From Eurosta solidaginis (Eukaryota > Arthropoda > Insecta > Diptera > Tephritidae), in contig NC_090319.1 in the NCBI RefSeq assembly GCF_040869045.1, forward strand, positions 230,509,832 to 230,573,831: a DNA stretch of 64,000 nt. Reading direction: 5' to 3'. Made by a program: the position numbers and the translations under genes. A model generated the notes under the pieces. It searched no databases and was not told where the DNA came from. It saw only the letters and a list, made by a program, of their open reading frames with translations. Below are positions 33,711-45,465 of this stretch, one piece after another (positions within the stretch are counted from its first letter, which is position 1; each line of letters begins with the position of its first letter).

Positions 33711-34583
33711 CTATGATGTGCCGACAATTTCATCAATTTCTTGTTTACCATTTACACAAGTCGCCTTCTCCCCGTATCTTTTACGAACAAACACTTGCCC
33801 GCGTATCGAGAAAGCAGCTGCCAGATGTTTTTGGCGTTTGAGCTGGGCTGCATAATGCATTAGCTCACGCTTTGCTCTCGACAAACTTTCGTGCAGGTGA
33901 ATGTTCGCTGCACCTTCAACTGCAATATCATATAAAGTAAGAGCTCTCTTATTGGCTTTGCAGTAGCTAGCTACCGACATGAAGAGTCTACTGCGAGCGT
34001 AAGACGAGTGAAGTTTCACAATGATGGGTGAGGAAGTCGACGTCGAGGTGTGTGGGGAGCTGCTGCCACGGTTTGATTTCGTATCAGGTACTCGGAAAAT
34101 TTCTCTTACTGCTGGCATCTCATGTTTCACTGCTTTGTAAATATCAGAAAAGATCTCCAAGCAACTCTTATTTGAACAATTGGGTACGCCGTTAATTATA
34201 ATGTCAGTAGCAGCAGCTGCGTTCTCTTGCTTTGCCAACTCATTTTTCAGCAAAACCATCTCTGCCTTAAGCGCGGCAGTTTCTTCACACGCTGCTTCTA
34301 CAGCAGTCAACCTCACATCAAATAGTTTGACAGTGGTCTTAATACTTTGCAACTCTACTGCAATGTCATTGAATCGCTGCATAAGTCGCTCTTCGCTGCT
34401 CTTTATGTTTCCACTTAAATTCGCCACCATGCTCTCCAGTTTACTCTCCATTTGTTTCATTTGTTTCAGCCATTGCGCCGTTTGTGGGCTCTCACCGTCT
34501 CTAACTTTGCCATGAAGCGGGGTATTACCCTTCGGCGGGGATAACTTTGTGCTTCTTGTCACTTTTTTATCAACCGTAGACAT
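33711..34583 (-). CDS. LINE ORF1 (coiled-coil nucleic-acid-binding protein)
   Basis: 290 codons, intact from ATG to stop. Residues about 35-120 are a heptad-rich helix (MKQMESKLESMVANLSGNI and so on, then TAALKAEMVLLKNELAKQ), likely a coiled coil. Residues 125-270 start TDIIINGVPNCSNKSCLEI and include IIVKLHSSYARSRLFMS, the arrangement of the RRM-like/'FP' ORF1 domain in several LINE clades. Such proteins bind the element RNA and form particles with ORF2 product. No zinc knuckle is visible. It precedes ORF2 by 320 bp on the same strand. Confidence 0.8.
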   Translation of the reverse strand: MSTVDKKVTRSTKLSPPKGNTPLHGKVRDGESPQTAQWLKQMKQMESKLESMVANLSGNIKSSEERLMQRFNDIAVELQSIKTTVKLFDVRLTAVEAACEETAALKAEMVLLKNELAKQENAAAATDIIINGVPNCSNKSCLEIFSDIYKAVKHEMPAVREIFRVPDTKSNRGSSSPHTSTSTSSPIIVKLHSSYARSRLFMSVASYCKANKRALTLYDIAVEGAANIHLHESLSRAKRELMHYAAQLKRQKHLAAAFSIRGQVFVRKRYGEKATCVNGKQEIDEIVGTS

Positions 34584-34782
34584 TAGAAAAAATTATGAAA
34601 ATCAATATTTACGCGCAAAAAAGTTAACTATAATATAATATTTCAATGCCCGAAAGACAAACAACAGATTAGCACTCAGTTTTTGGCTACTTTACGTGCA
34701 TATACAAATTATAATTACAGGAAAAAGTGACAAAACCAGCAGCACAACACAAACACGTCTACACTTGCATATTATAATAAAT

Positions 34783-35024
34783 GAATAAATAATTACAAAA
34801 AAAATAATTAAATGATTAATAAATAATAATATAATACAAAAAAAAAAATATAAATACAAATATAATAACAGGGGTGAAACTAGAGGGTATAAATAATTGT
34901 CAACATGTTTATGCACCGTCAAGACTTTATTTATTACAACATAAAACATGCAACACTTCTACACAAGCCACATGCAACATATAACAAACTACATGTAACA
35001 CAGATTTAAGCAACAAAGATGTCT
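34783..35024 (-). other. Gypsy-like 3' internal region, unit 1 (proximal part)
   Basis: Non-coding A/T-rich sequence just downstream of pol, nearly identical to 45241-45465 of unit 2. It continues, beyond the LINE, at 29927-30304. Confidence 0.65.
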
Positions 35025-37711
35025 TTAGCATGGTATACGCCGATTCTCTTGCCACTGGTATCGCCGAGTTCGTACATTGAATTTCCAAAAGCAAAATTTA
35101 GCAAACATGTCGGAGACAAATTGTTTCCCATTATCGGAATGAACGTATTCCGGGACCCCAAAAATGTGAAATACTTCTTTTTCTAAGAATCTACAAACAT
35201 CTATAGACGCGGCTTTACGCATTGGTTTTAAAAAGACAAACTTGGAAAAATGGTGAAGACACACAAACACATAAACATTACCATCACTAGTACGTGGGTA
35301 TGGACCCATAAAGTCGATAAACAAACGTTGGAAAGGTCTTTCGGTTACGTGTTGCTTTCCCATGGGCGGTTTATGAAAAACGTTTTGAGTTTTATTTCCC
35401 TTGCATACTTCACACTCTTTTAAGAAGGTTTGCACATCGGTTACCATACCAGGCCAATAGTACTTTTCGCGTATTCGGGCTAAGGTTTTGTGGATGCCCC
35501 CGTGTCCGGCCGAAGGTGAGCTGTGGGAGGATTCCACTAACCCCGCGCGCAACTCCGACGGTACCCAGATTTTCCAGGCTTGGTCCTGCTGAAGGTCGTC
35601 TCCCCGGTAAAACTGAGTCCGTTTATATATGTAACCGTCCGACACGCATAGTTCTGGAAGTTTGGCCTGGTTTTCTGTCACGGTTTTTCTAAGTTCGTCA
35701 TACTCTTCAGTTCTAAAGTAGTCCGAGTCCAAGTCAACGTCCATTAGTCTGTCTGATAGCTGCATTTCCTACATGTGCGCTCGCGATAGCGTATCGGGTA
35801 CAACATTGAGTGCTCCTTTTCTGTGCTCGATTTGAAAATCGTACGCCTGAAGTTTTAAACTCCACCGCGCGAGTCTTCCTGACAGGTCCTTTTGATTCAT
35901 CAACCATTTAAGACTCGCGTGGTCGGTTATGATGGTGAAGGGTAAACCTTCGAAGTATGGCCTAAATCTCTTCACACTTATCACCGCATCGTAGCACTCA
36001 AGCTCGGTGATACTATAATTACGCTGCGCTTTGTTTAGTTTGGCGGAGATGTACGCTATGGGTCGTTCGTTGTTCTGGTCGTCTAACTGAAAGAGTACCC
36101 CGCCCACTCCGGCTGTCGAAGCATCGCACTGGATGTAAAAGCGTCTGTCGAAGTCAGGGTGTACCAGTACGGGAGCGGTAATCAAGCTCTCTTTTAGTCG
36201 CTCAAACGACTTTCTTGCTTCTTCTGTCATCATAAACCTTTTGATTTTTTCTTTTGTGAGACAGTCGTGCAGCGGCGCTGCAATGGTTGCGTAGTCTTGG
36301 ATAAAACGGCGGTACCAGCCTGACATCCCTAGGAACCGTCGGAGCTGTTTTGGCGTTTTTGGTTCCGGGAAATCCCTCACCGCCGCAACCTTGTTCGCAT
36401 CGGTTCGGATGCATCCATCGCCCACTACATAACCTAGGTACCTAACTTCCCTGAAAAGAAACTTGCTTTTCTCGACATTTATGGTAAGGTTGGCTTCTCG
36501 TAAACACTTAGCGACCTTTTCCGACAAACGTAAATGAGACGAAAAATCTACATAACAAACTAACAAATCGTCTAAAAACACAAAAACGCAATCACGTAAA
36601 GAAGCAGGTATAACCTTGTCCATTAGTCTACACATTCTTTGTGCTGCATTACACAGTCCAAACGACATGACTGTGTACTGGTAAAGGGGACGCCCTAATA
36701 CTGTAAATGCAGTCTTCTCTCGGGACTACTTCTCCAATGGTGTTTGCCAAAAGGCATCTTTTAGGTCGATGGCCGAAATGAATCTGGTATTTTGGAGTCG
36801 GCTGAGAATCCCGTCAATGTTCGGAAGGGGATAAGCGTCCTTTATAGTTCGCTCATTCACCTTCCTCGCATCGAGACAGAGACGCTTCTTTTCACCCTTT
36901 ATCAGCAGCGATACGGGAGAGCTCCAACTGCTATTACTCTCCTCAATCACCCCTATACCCAGCATGCGGTCTAGCTCTGCAAAAACAAGTTTTTGTATGG
37001 CTGGTGATATCGGATAGTGCCTCTGTTTCACGGGGAGATTCTCATCCGAGGCCTCGATCACGTGTTCCTCCAAGTTGGTTTTTCCCAACCCCAATACAGC
37101 AAAGGATGGGAACTGCGCCTTGACCCCTTCTAAGGCAATACTTTGCTCTTTCGTGAGGACATGTTGCACGGCATCAAACGACAAATCGCCCTCAGCGGGT
37201 ACCAACTCCGCAACGGCTGTGCGGGTTGAACGCACCATATTTCCTCGACTAACAACATCCAGGTCGAAAGCCTGCCAAAAGTCCACCCCTAAATAAACTT
37301 CCTGTTGGAGGCCTGGCACGATTAGGAATTCCAAATTCTTAACTTCTCCTTCCCATAAGACAGACAGAGTGATAGCATCTACTACCGGGGTTTCACCGGC
37401 GTTTGCTGTACGAATATTTTGATTAACTAACTTAATGATGCTATCCTCTCTGCCTGCTATCAAATTTTCAAAATTTTCCCTAAACAATTCGCGCCAGCCC
37501 CCGAATCTAACAAAGCTAGGACATCCTTGCCTCCAATCTTAGTTTTCGCAAAGAAGCGATTATCTCCCTTGAGGGTTACGATAGTTGACACAATCTTATG
37601 GTGGATTCTTTTCATCATTTTCCGCTTTTCGCGCATCTTCTTAATTTTATCGTAACTCCTCTTCTTTATAGAAATTTTTTCAAAAAAAAATACGATGCCT
37701 AGCTTCCTCAT
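35025..37711 (-). pseudogene. Gypsy-like pol, unit 1 (protease, RT, RNase H, integrase; broken)
   Basis: The order is as in Ty3/gypsy pol. The protease has LALLDSGAGANCLG (near 37530). The RT runs from 37487 with KVNERTIKDAYPLPNIDGIL and FISAIDLKDAFW; after a TAG (36726-36728) it continues as MSFGLCNAAQRMC and VFVFLDDLLVC (active site F-L-D-D instead of Y-x-D-D). RNase H has RRFYIQCDASTAGVGGVLFQ and ends DTLSRAHM. An in-frame TAG (35769-35771) follows, then the integrase: HHCC finger (GGIHKTLARIREKYYWPGM, CEVCKGNK), LFIDFMGPYPRTSDGNVYV and VHSDNGKQFV (two catalytic Asp). A deletion of about 515 bp near 35090 removes the third catalytic Glu and most of the C-terminus. A frameshift lies near 37485. 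Confidence 0.9.
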
Positions 37712-37798
37712 AGTCTATTTTCCTCTGGTGTAGACTTTTTGGCTCGGCTTTCTTCCCTTCTGCTGCAGTTTCACTATCCTTCACCCCGCTTTCCCTCT

Positions 37799-39565
37799 TT
37801 AAAATTTTGACGCTGGGTTGGGCTCCGGGTAGTCTGTCTCCTGGCGAGAGCTCCCGGCAATCTCCGCCAGTTGGGAGTTTCCCTTCTTAAACACACAAAA
37901 AGACGTATCCTTACCACACGCAAAACAGATCATGTTATGGAACGGGGACTTACAATGGTGTTCTTTCTTTAGCTCGGACGGATTCTTTACAAAAAAGTCG
38001 ACAGGCATACCACACGCATAACACAACATTAAATGGTAAGGGGACGCACAAAAAGCATTGGTGGTGGGTTTAGGGCTGAAAGTTGCCTTCGGCTGTGCCG
38101 AATTTCCTTGGATTGTTGTAGTCGTTTGTTGCTGGAATGGCGTTCTACGCTGGAAATTATTGTTTGTGATTGCGGGAGCCTGCTTTACTTCGTCATCCGC
38201 AGGTGCCGCTTCGGGATACACTAACTCACTAACGGCTTTGGCCCTACTTTTATTTTCTTTTATGAGCCGTTCCGCTCGCCTACACTCAGCCTTTAACTCA
38301 GCCAGCGTGTCGATTTTAGACGCAAACGTTAAATTTGCCAAGTAGGGCTTCAGGTTCCCCCTAATTATCCCTACCAGCTCCTTCTCTAAGATACTTTTCC
38401 GGAGCCGGAACGTCAAATTATGGACCTCACCGTAGAAGTCGTCGAACCCTTCCAGTGGCTGTTGTTTGCGTTCCATTATCTCGCGGATTATCTCATAATC
38501 GGACTCCGCTGTCTTGCAGTGGGCTAGCAGCTCTGCCCTTAGCTCGGAGTACCCAAACTCGGGTTCATCCGAGTGGTCCTCTAAGACCTGTCAGTACCAC
38601 TTCAAGGCAAAGCCCGTTACGAGACAGTGGAAGTCGGTGAAGAGCTGGAAGTGTGAAATATTATGTTTCTGTCGCATCTTCCCAATTATAAACAGAAAGC
38701 TCTCCACCGTTATTCCTTTACTCGTACCGTCAAACTTCACGTGCCACTTGTCCAGGTCCAACTTCTTCCATTTCGGTGGGTCCTGGGTGTTCTTCGATGA
38801 ACCTGAACCCCCCAACGTAGCATTTGAATCGACACGCTGGTTGGCTGCTTCATCCCTACCATTCCTCTCTGGAGTCGATGACTGACCAGGTCGGCTACCT
38901 ATCCCTTGCGCCGAGGTTTCCATCACAGCGACTCGGTTACTGAGGCTTGCAATGTTGTCGCGGATATTGCGGACCTCGTCCATATACTGCACCATCACCT
39001 CATTTTGTTGCGCCATCATTGCCATCATATGGCTTAGCTGGTTTATGTTGATGGCCGTTGAAGTTGGTCTGCCTTGACGCTGTTCCGCCACATCAGCACC
39101 CTGGTCCTTTGATGGCTCCTTGCGTCTAGGGATAGCCCCGGTTCCTAATCCGCCAACTACTCCACCGGCTGCTCCCTCCTGCTCCGTGTCGGACATATTG
39201 AAAAGTTCGTCGATTTTCCTTGAAAAACTACCTTCCCCCCCAGAAAATGAAAACGTTTCGGTTACCCTAAAACTAGACGGACGGACTGATTGGACTATCT
39301 GTTCCCCCGATGACCTAAAAACCTGCGAAGCGCACCTGTTAATTAGGTCCGTTGGTAAGCACTTGGAATGAGGTATGCCCGTATCGATTTGGGTAAAAAT
39401 GGATCCGATGACCTCGTTCCGCAACGCCCTGGTGATACTTCGAGTCACTATTCGATCCGTGTTCAACCCCAGTCCACCAACAACTTCTTCCTGTGCGTCC
39501 CCCTCTTCCATACAAGGAACTTTCTCCACTATTACGAGGTCTGACTCGCCAAACGATGCAGGCAC
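37799..39565 (-). pseudogene. Gypsy-like gag, unit 1 (nonsense mutation)
   Basis: Starts at MPASFGESDLVIVEKVPCME and runs 324 codons to a TGA at 38591-38593 that replaces the Trp codon present in unit 2. It continues in frame to 37799. It contains a long N-terminal extension, a Gly/Ser-rich linker with SHMMAMMAQQNEVMVQYMDE (probable coiled coil), a capsid-like helix domain (KKLDLDKWHVKFDGTSKGI onward) and two C-X4-H-X3-C-X2-C motifs at the C-terminus. Where unit 2 ends at TAG after SSRQ, this copy reads GAG and extends 10 more residues. The role of such proteins is the particle shell. Confidence 0.88.
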
Positions 39566-41537
39566 TGAAAGTGGGTATAAGGGTTAAGGGCCACAAGTAA
39601 AGGAAACAAGGTTTCCAGCTAGAAACCCAAAACAAATAAGCCAAAAAAATCGAAGGCTCGGCCAAGGGCAGGAAAAAAAAACAAAATTATACAAAAATTT
39701 CAAAACGAATTCAAAACTGAAATGATTTATAACCAAAATGAAAAAAATATACTATAAAAAAAAATGTACAAGAAGGGAAGGAGACTATTATAGGTCACGG
39801 CACCGGAGATAGTAGTTGTAGTAGTTGTAAAAAAAAATTAGGGAAATTTTAGCAATTCAACCGATAACAATCTTAAAACGTAGGTAATAATCGAAAAGGG
39901 ATTGAAAAGTAATAAAAACAATATAACAGGAAACCTATTTGGAATCAAAAAATTCAACCAATCCAAATGTTCCTAAATAGTAAAGCAACTTAAACGAAAA
40001 TTCAAAAAAGTAATAATATGATGAGTAAGAAAGAAAAAAACTTCATATATGAATTTAAGCAAGAAAAAAACTTTATATATATGAATTTTAAACCTAGCTC
40101 ACGAACGGGTTGATCAAAAATTCAGAAATTTTAAATGTTGAAAACTTATGAACTACTATGTCTAAAAACTAGTAAAAATAAAAAAAAATATACGTAACCG
40201 AAATTCCAAAAAGAATGATACTTAATGAAAAAGTGGGTAAAAAAAAAACAAAAAAAAAAATGCTTAAATACAAACCTAAATTCGACTTAATTCTAAGCCT
40301 AAGCTAAAATCCAATACAAGGCGACAAAAAAAAATATATATATGTTACTAAACAAAAAAATTATAAAGGTAAAAACCCAGAACCATTCAAAAAAAATTAA
40401 GAAGAAAAACAAATTCCAAGTATCACCAAAAAAAGAAGGAATTATAAAGGAAAATTTAATAAGTAGAAAAAAAACAAACAAAATATTGTAAACTCAATGC
40501 AGCACGTGTTAAACTTCATCTGTTATGTAAGTTAAACTTAAATTCAAGGAACGTTGACCTCAGAATGTAGTTTAGAAAAAGAATAACAATTGGGAAAAAA
40601 TGAAGAAAAAGATCAAATATAGCCAATAAAAGTTAAATTTAGCAAAAAGGAATTAAAAGGATATATCTTTTCAACCAAAAAACAAAAAACAGGAATATAC
40701 GTGTGTTATTAAAATACACGTGGTGGTAGATACATAGAGTTAATTATAATATATGTGTATACGCTTTTGTTTTTCAGGTATTTTTTTGTTGTTGCTTCAA
40801 TTTTTGTTTATAGAAATAATTATAAATGTTATTGGTGTGTGTTGGTGTTGCACCTCGGTGAGGTCCTAGTGAATGTGAGTGAGTGGTCCGTTTGCCACTA
40901 GTCTAGGTCCTAGTCAACTAAGTCACCCCAATACGTCCGTGTATTCAGTGTAGCACTACAAGCCTACAAGCCCAGGCCTCAAGCTTGGTTGCCACACTGC
41001 TTCAAATCGCCTTCGTGTAGGCTGACTGCAAACCACACGTGCACGCAGTGCTGGACTACGTTCACGGTAGCTTAAACAGTCGCCTACATGCTACAACATC
41101 TATTTGTCAATATACTAGCCTTACCGCAGAATACCACTTATGCAAGCGTTGCAGCTTTCAAAAGGAACCTCTACGGCAAGGCGAGTATCCCCCTTGTGTT
41201 TGTTGTAGTGGCACATATCGCGTCGGACGGATCCAAACGATGTTACCCCTACAACGGTCTCCGTCCTGTCAGAGAAATAAAACTGAAATTGAGAGAGAGG
41301 TAAACGTTATTTTTTTTTTTTATATTTAAACGTTATAAAGCCAAACAAAAGATATCGTTAAGAAAAGAGTTATGGAAAAAAAGGCATAGGAAAAAAAGGA
41401 AAGTTATGAAAAGAAAAAAAAATTTTATTTTGGACAAAAAAAAAAGATTTAAGGGATGCAAAAAAAAAAACAAAATAAAGATGAAACTGAACTTGAGAGA
41501 AAAACCAAAAAAAATGAAATTAAAAATTGGGCTATAT
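39566..41537 (-). other. Gypsy-like leader (5' UTR), unit 1
   Basis: Nearly identical to 21095-23040 and 50339-52288. This copy alone carries about 23-24 extra bases (TTTTTTTTTTTATATTTAAACG region, around 41310-41333) that partly duplicate the adjacent AAACGTTAT. The plus-strand open frame of the G/C island is also kept here (41039-41329). Confidence 0.7.
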
Positions 41538-41549
41538 CGTTGGGCGCCA
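41538..41549 (-). promoter_or_regulatory. Primer binding site, unit 1
   Basis: TGGCGCCCAACG on the minus strand, one base from the LTR end at 41551. It is followed in the transcript by GATATAGCCC, identical in all three copies. Confidence 0.75.
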
Positions 41550-41550
41550 T

Positions 41551-44500
41551 TGTTGCATAACTGATTATTGGGGTAAGGCGGCGGTGGCATTTGGCATGCT
41601 GGCAAGCCCCTGCTAGCTCGTCGGGAGGGAAGAGTTTTTGCTCACTCGCCTTACCTACAGTTATACAAACAAAAAGAGGGGTTCATGCCTGAAATCTACG
41701 AAAGGAAAGCTGGAAGAAAAGGTCTGTCCGTGTCAGGTGGAGTCATCCCTCCCCTTCTGCGTTAAACCTTGACGCAGCCTTGGGCGTTGCACTGACTCCG
41801 AAACTTTAGCAACGCCCCCTTTGCCTGACATTTCTCTGTACGTTACTGCCCCAGGTCCCTTTCCAGTCTAGTCAGTCATAGTCGCCTCACAATCACGTCC
41901 CTTTTATTGCACTCGTGCAACACCCACACCAACTGAGTGTCTTAGGCTATCATTTTTGAATGGAATCAACCCATGAACCTGCTAAATATAAAACCATGAA
42001 TTTTGGCGTAAACGTTATAAAAGCTCTTTATTCAATAGTTACCCTAACCAGAAAAATAATATTAATAAAATTCACAATTCAACAATATCACCTATCTTAC
42101 GGCTAGTTATGGAAACTACTTATATCTATTGTATATATATATGGATTGCAGAAGGCTAATAATAAGGAATGCGTTTTTGAAACATAGGTAGTAAGGAAAA
42201 AGAAGCTAAGCTGGACAATTAGGAACTCAAAGAAATATCAAGATACCGGAAGTCAACCGGAGCTGTTTATTTAATAGAAAGGTTATGGATGCAAAAAACA
42301 AAAAAAAAACAAAAGGAAACTCTATAATGAAACTTGAAATTAAAAATTACTGAATAGAAAATATGAAAAGAGCTTTAACGTGAAAGGAAAACTAATAATG
42401 CCAAAATTGGTTAAATTGAAAATTATTAAATAACAAAAACTTTAACATGAACCAGAGACTCTCTCTTGGCTTCTAATAGGGTTTCTTTGTTAAAAGGTGA
42501 GATATGTGTACGTTTGTATATACATTTGTTTGATTAAAATGAATAGCTTAAAGATATATCACTTACCGAGCATATCCCGCGACGAAGGCGCCTGCGTCGA
42601 AGAGAGAGAGCGTGGCTGGGGGATCACCATATACATACATACATATACAAGCATATACCTACAAACAAATCCTATGTTGGAACGACTACTCAGTAATAGG
42701 TGGAAGAGGGGATAATGAGAAATTGCAAATTTATTCGGGCATGCGGTTGCGGCCCGGATCAAAGGCTTTACGCGCGGTCAAACAAATTGAATTATAAAAA
42801 AAAATATATATATATAAATGAATATGAAATGTGGCAATAACAAAAGATTTAAAGTTTACTCGGGAGTTTACTAAGTTTAATATTATCCGGGGTATTGGCA
42901 AAACTCAAAAAAATTAATACTTCGGGCCACAAACAGGGAATCGCAAAAAAAATCTAAATTAATAAAAGTATTGAAAAATAATAACAAAAATGGGCTAAGT
43001 GAAAAAAAGAAAGAAACGCAAAGCGTGCAAGAAAGCCCGAGTCGAAAAGAAGAAGAGTTAGGTGAAAAAAATTTAGCAAACTTTAAATGCAAAAAAAAAA
43101 CCAAATAGAAGAAGAAAAAAATAAGTGAAAGGTATAAAAACCGAACGCGAAAAAAAACTGAAAATTAACCAAGAACTGAAGCAAAATATGGAAACCCGAA
43201 AAATGTATGTAGATATGCAAAAGAGGGTAATAAAAGGTAAAAAAGTAAGGGAAACTGTGAGGCAATAAAAAAAAGGTGTGAAGAGGTAAGAAGAAATGCA
43301 CAACTGGAAATGTTAATAATTATAAAAAAAAAATTCTTAATATTAGGGTGCCATAGTGACAATTAAATTCATACAAAAATCTAAACAAAATTCATCCAGG
43401 TTTTCAATTATTAACTCAAATTTAACGAAATAGAAAAAAAACTAAAAACTAGATCTATAATTTAGCTGCCAAACTCCGTTGAAAAGATGATTGCAAATTC
43501 AGAAAACTCCAAAAAAAAATTAAATTGCGCACGTTGGTAACTTTAACTTAAACTAGCTTAAAAAATTCAAACAAGTGGATTGCAAACAAACTGCAAGAAA
43601 ACAAATGCGGCGTTGGTTCCTCTCTCCTCTATTGTGGTTTTCTCTGCCGTCGAAGCTTCAAAAAATGCTGCGCTGCCGGGACAGGAGCGCCAAAATGCCC
43701 CTCCTTTATACCCTTCGGCGTGGAGTCCAGCACCGGCTCTATGTTTCCCCTCCTGCTGGACTTCAGATACTACCCCGCTTATCTGCTTATCTTTGGTGTC
43801 TGTGTGTGTGCGTGCGTGTCGTGGCACTAATGATGGTGGCTGGTGTGGCAAGTTTAAACCTTTGTGCCGCAATCCGAATAGGCAAGGGAAAAGAATTTTA
43901 GGGACTAGGGTCATGCTGACAACGAAACCAGACATTAGGGTACATGTGGACTTATTATATTTATTGACTTTCATTGAGTTATGTAATTTTATTTATTTAT
44001 TTGATTTTATTTATTTTACTTAATTTTATCTGTATATTTAATGTTATCTAGGTATTAGATTTTACTCAAATGTTGGACTTTATGTATTTATGTATGTTAT
44101 TTTATTTTAATTAGTTTTATTTTATAATTTTAGTTAATTTATTTTAATTTAATTTTACTTTTAACTTTCATTCTTTTATTTAACTTTATTACTTCACATT
44201 ATCTTTGTTTTTACTTATATTTATGTATTCAATTTTATGAATTTTAGGTATTTAATTTTATTTAATTTAATTTACATTTTTAACAATTTTATTTATGTTC
44301 AGGTATAGTCCACACGCACCAGGGACTGGGGATGGGGATTTCACTGACTCACCTGAATAGGATCCAGGACACCGAGTTTATTTTTTTTTCTATGTACCGG
44401 TGCTTAACGGGCCAATAACGCGGTTAGCAACAACCGTAAACCGAAACTTATTTTTGTTTTTTTTTTTTTCACAAAAGACTAACTTTGCATTTACCACGAC

Positions 44501-44860
44501 TTTAGTAGCTTCCGCACTCACTTGAATGTACTTTACATTTGAGACATGCCCTGTTATCGTTTGGCAATCGTACCCCATAGATCGAAAGCATTTCTTTCTC
44601 ACCACTTTCACTCAAGAACGAAAGACACCAATACATACAATCCTATTTTGGCGGGAAACGACAGACATAAACTTTCACGATACTAATTTCACCCACACTA
44701 CAGATACATATTCATACATCCAAATCACGTTACTAACACACATAAGAGTAACTCCGTTGCTGTTAACACACAGATACAGCGGTGTTCGGACTTTTGCAAT
44801 GTTGCATTGACCCACAGGCTGCCGCTACAGGCTCGGATGCCGCCGATGTTGCATGCAACA
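41551..44860 (-). repeat. Shared gypsy-like LTR (5' of unit 1, 3' of unit 2)
   Basis: Starts TGTTGCAT (plus strand) beside the primer binding site of unit 1 and ends ATGCAACA at 44853-44860, giving an 8-bp perfect terminal inverted repeat and TG...CA ends over 3,310 bp. Right of it the internal 3' region and pol of unit 2 begin directly, so one LTR serves both units. About 95 bp present in the other LTRs are missing at about 42460 (between CAGAGACTC and TCTCTTGGC). An alternative right end is CCCACA at 44816, where the LTR of unit 2 stops matching. Confidence 0.75.
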
Positions 44861-45465
44861 TGGAGCGTGTCCGTAGAAAGATTCAAAGCGCAGTCTGTCC
44901 TAAAGCTACCTTCAAGCGCCTAACGTGTGGCTTCGACCCACGACCTAAAGCCGGGCTATCCCCTCACCTATTCAATATTTCGTTAAGCTAACGCTTATTT
45001 GTTTTATGGGCAGTAATCAGAATTATTTTGTCTGATGTCTACTAAAATCTATATCACAGTTTACTATCTAAAGGACTAGAATAGCATGCAGGTTAAACTT
45101 AAAGCTATATCACAGGTAAGTATCTAAGCCTAAATCAGAGGTGTGAATCTATATCTATATCACAGTTTTGCAGGTTAATAAAAAGGGTGTCAATAAATAA
45201 ATTCGTAAATAAATTAGTCAATAGGTAGGCAAATAAATGAATAAATAATTACAAAAAAAAATAATTAAATGATTAATAAATAATAACATAATACAAAAAA
45301 AAAATAAATATAAATACAAATATAGTAACAGGGGTGAAACTAGAGGGTATAAATAATTGTCAACATGTTTATGCACCGTCAAGACTTTATTTATTACAAC
45401 ATAAAACATGCAACACTTCTACACAAGCCACATGCAACATATAACAAACTACATGTAACACAGAT
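44861..45465 (-). other. Gypsy-like 3' internal region, unit 2
   Basis: Non-coding stretch between pol and LTR, about 600 bp, uninterrupted here. It preserves the empty site (AAATAAATGAATAAAT) of the LINE that entered the same region in unit 1. No clear polypurine tract directly abuts the proposed LTR end. Confidence 0.6.

Larger units (their letters stand above)
30305..34775 (-). mobile_element. Nearly intact LINE (CR1/Jockey group) inserted in gypsy-like unit 1
   Basis: Flanked by AATAAAT at 30298-30304 and 34776-34782; the empty site is preserved in unit 2 at about 45230-45240. The 3' tail on the minus strand is a TTATG-type repeat (plus strand AACATAACATAACATAACAT). From the 5' end it has a leader of about 190 bp, ORF1 (34583-33711), a 320-bp spacer and ORF2 (33389-30587). 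About 4.5 kb long. It is the best-preserved element in the window. Confidence 0.9.

Noticed and set aside
45218..45409. Envelope-like ORF after gypsy pol
   Set aside because: Only 63 codons, A/T-rich, differing between units; no signal peptide or envelope motif.
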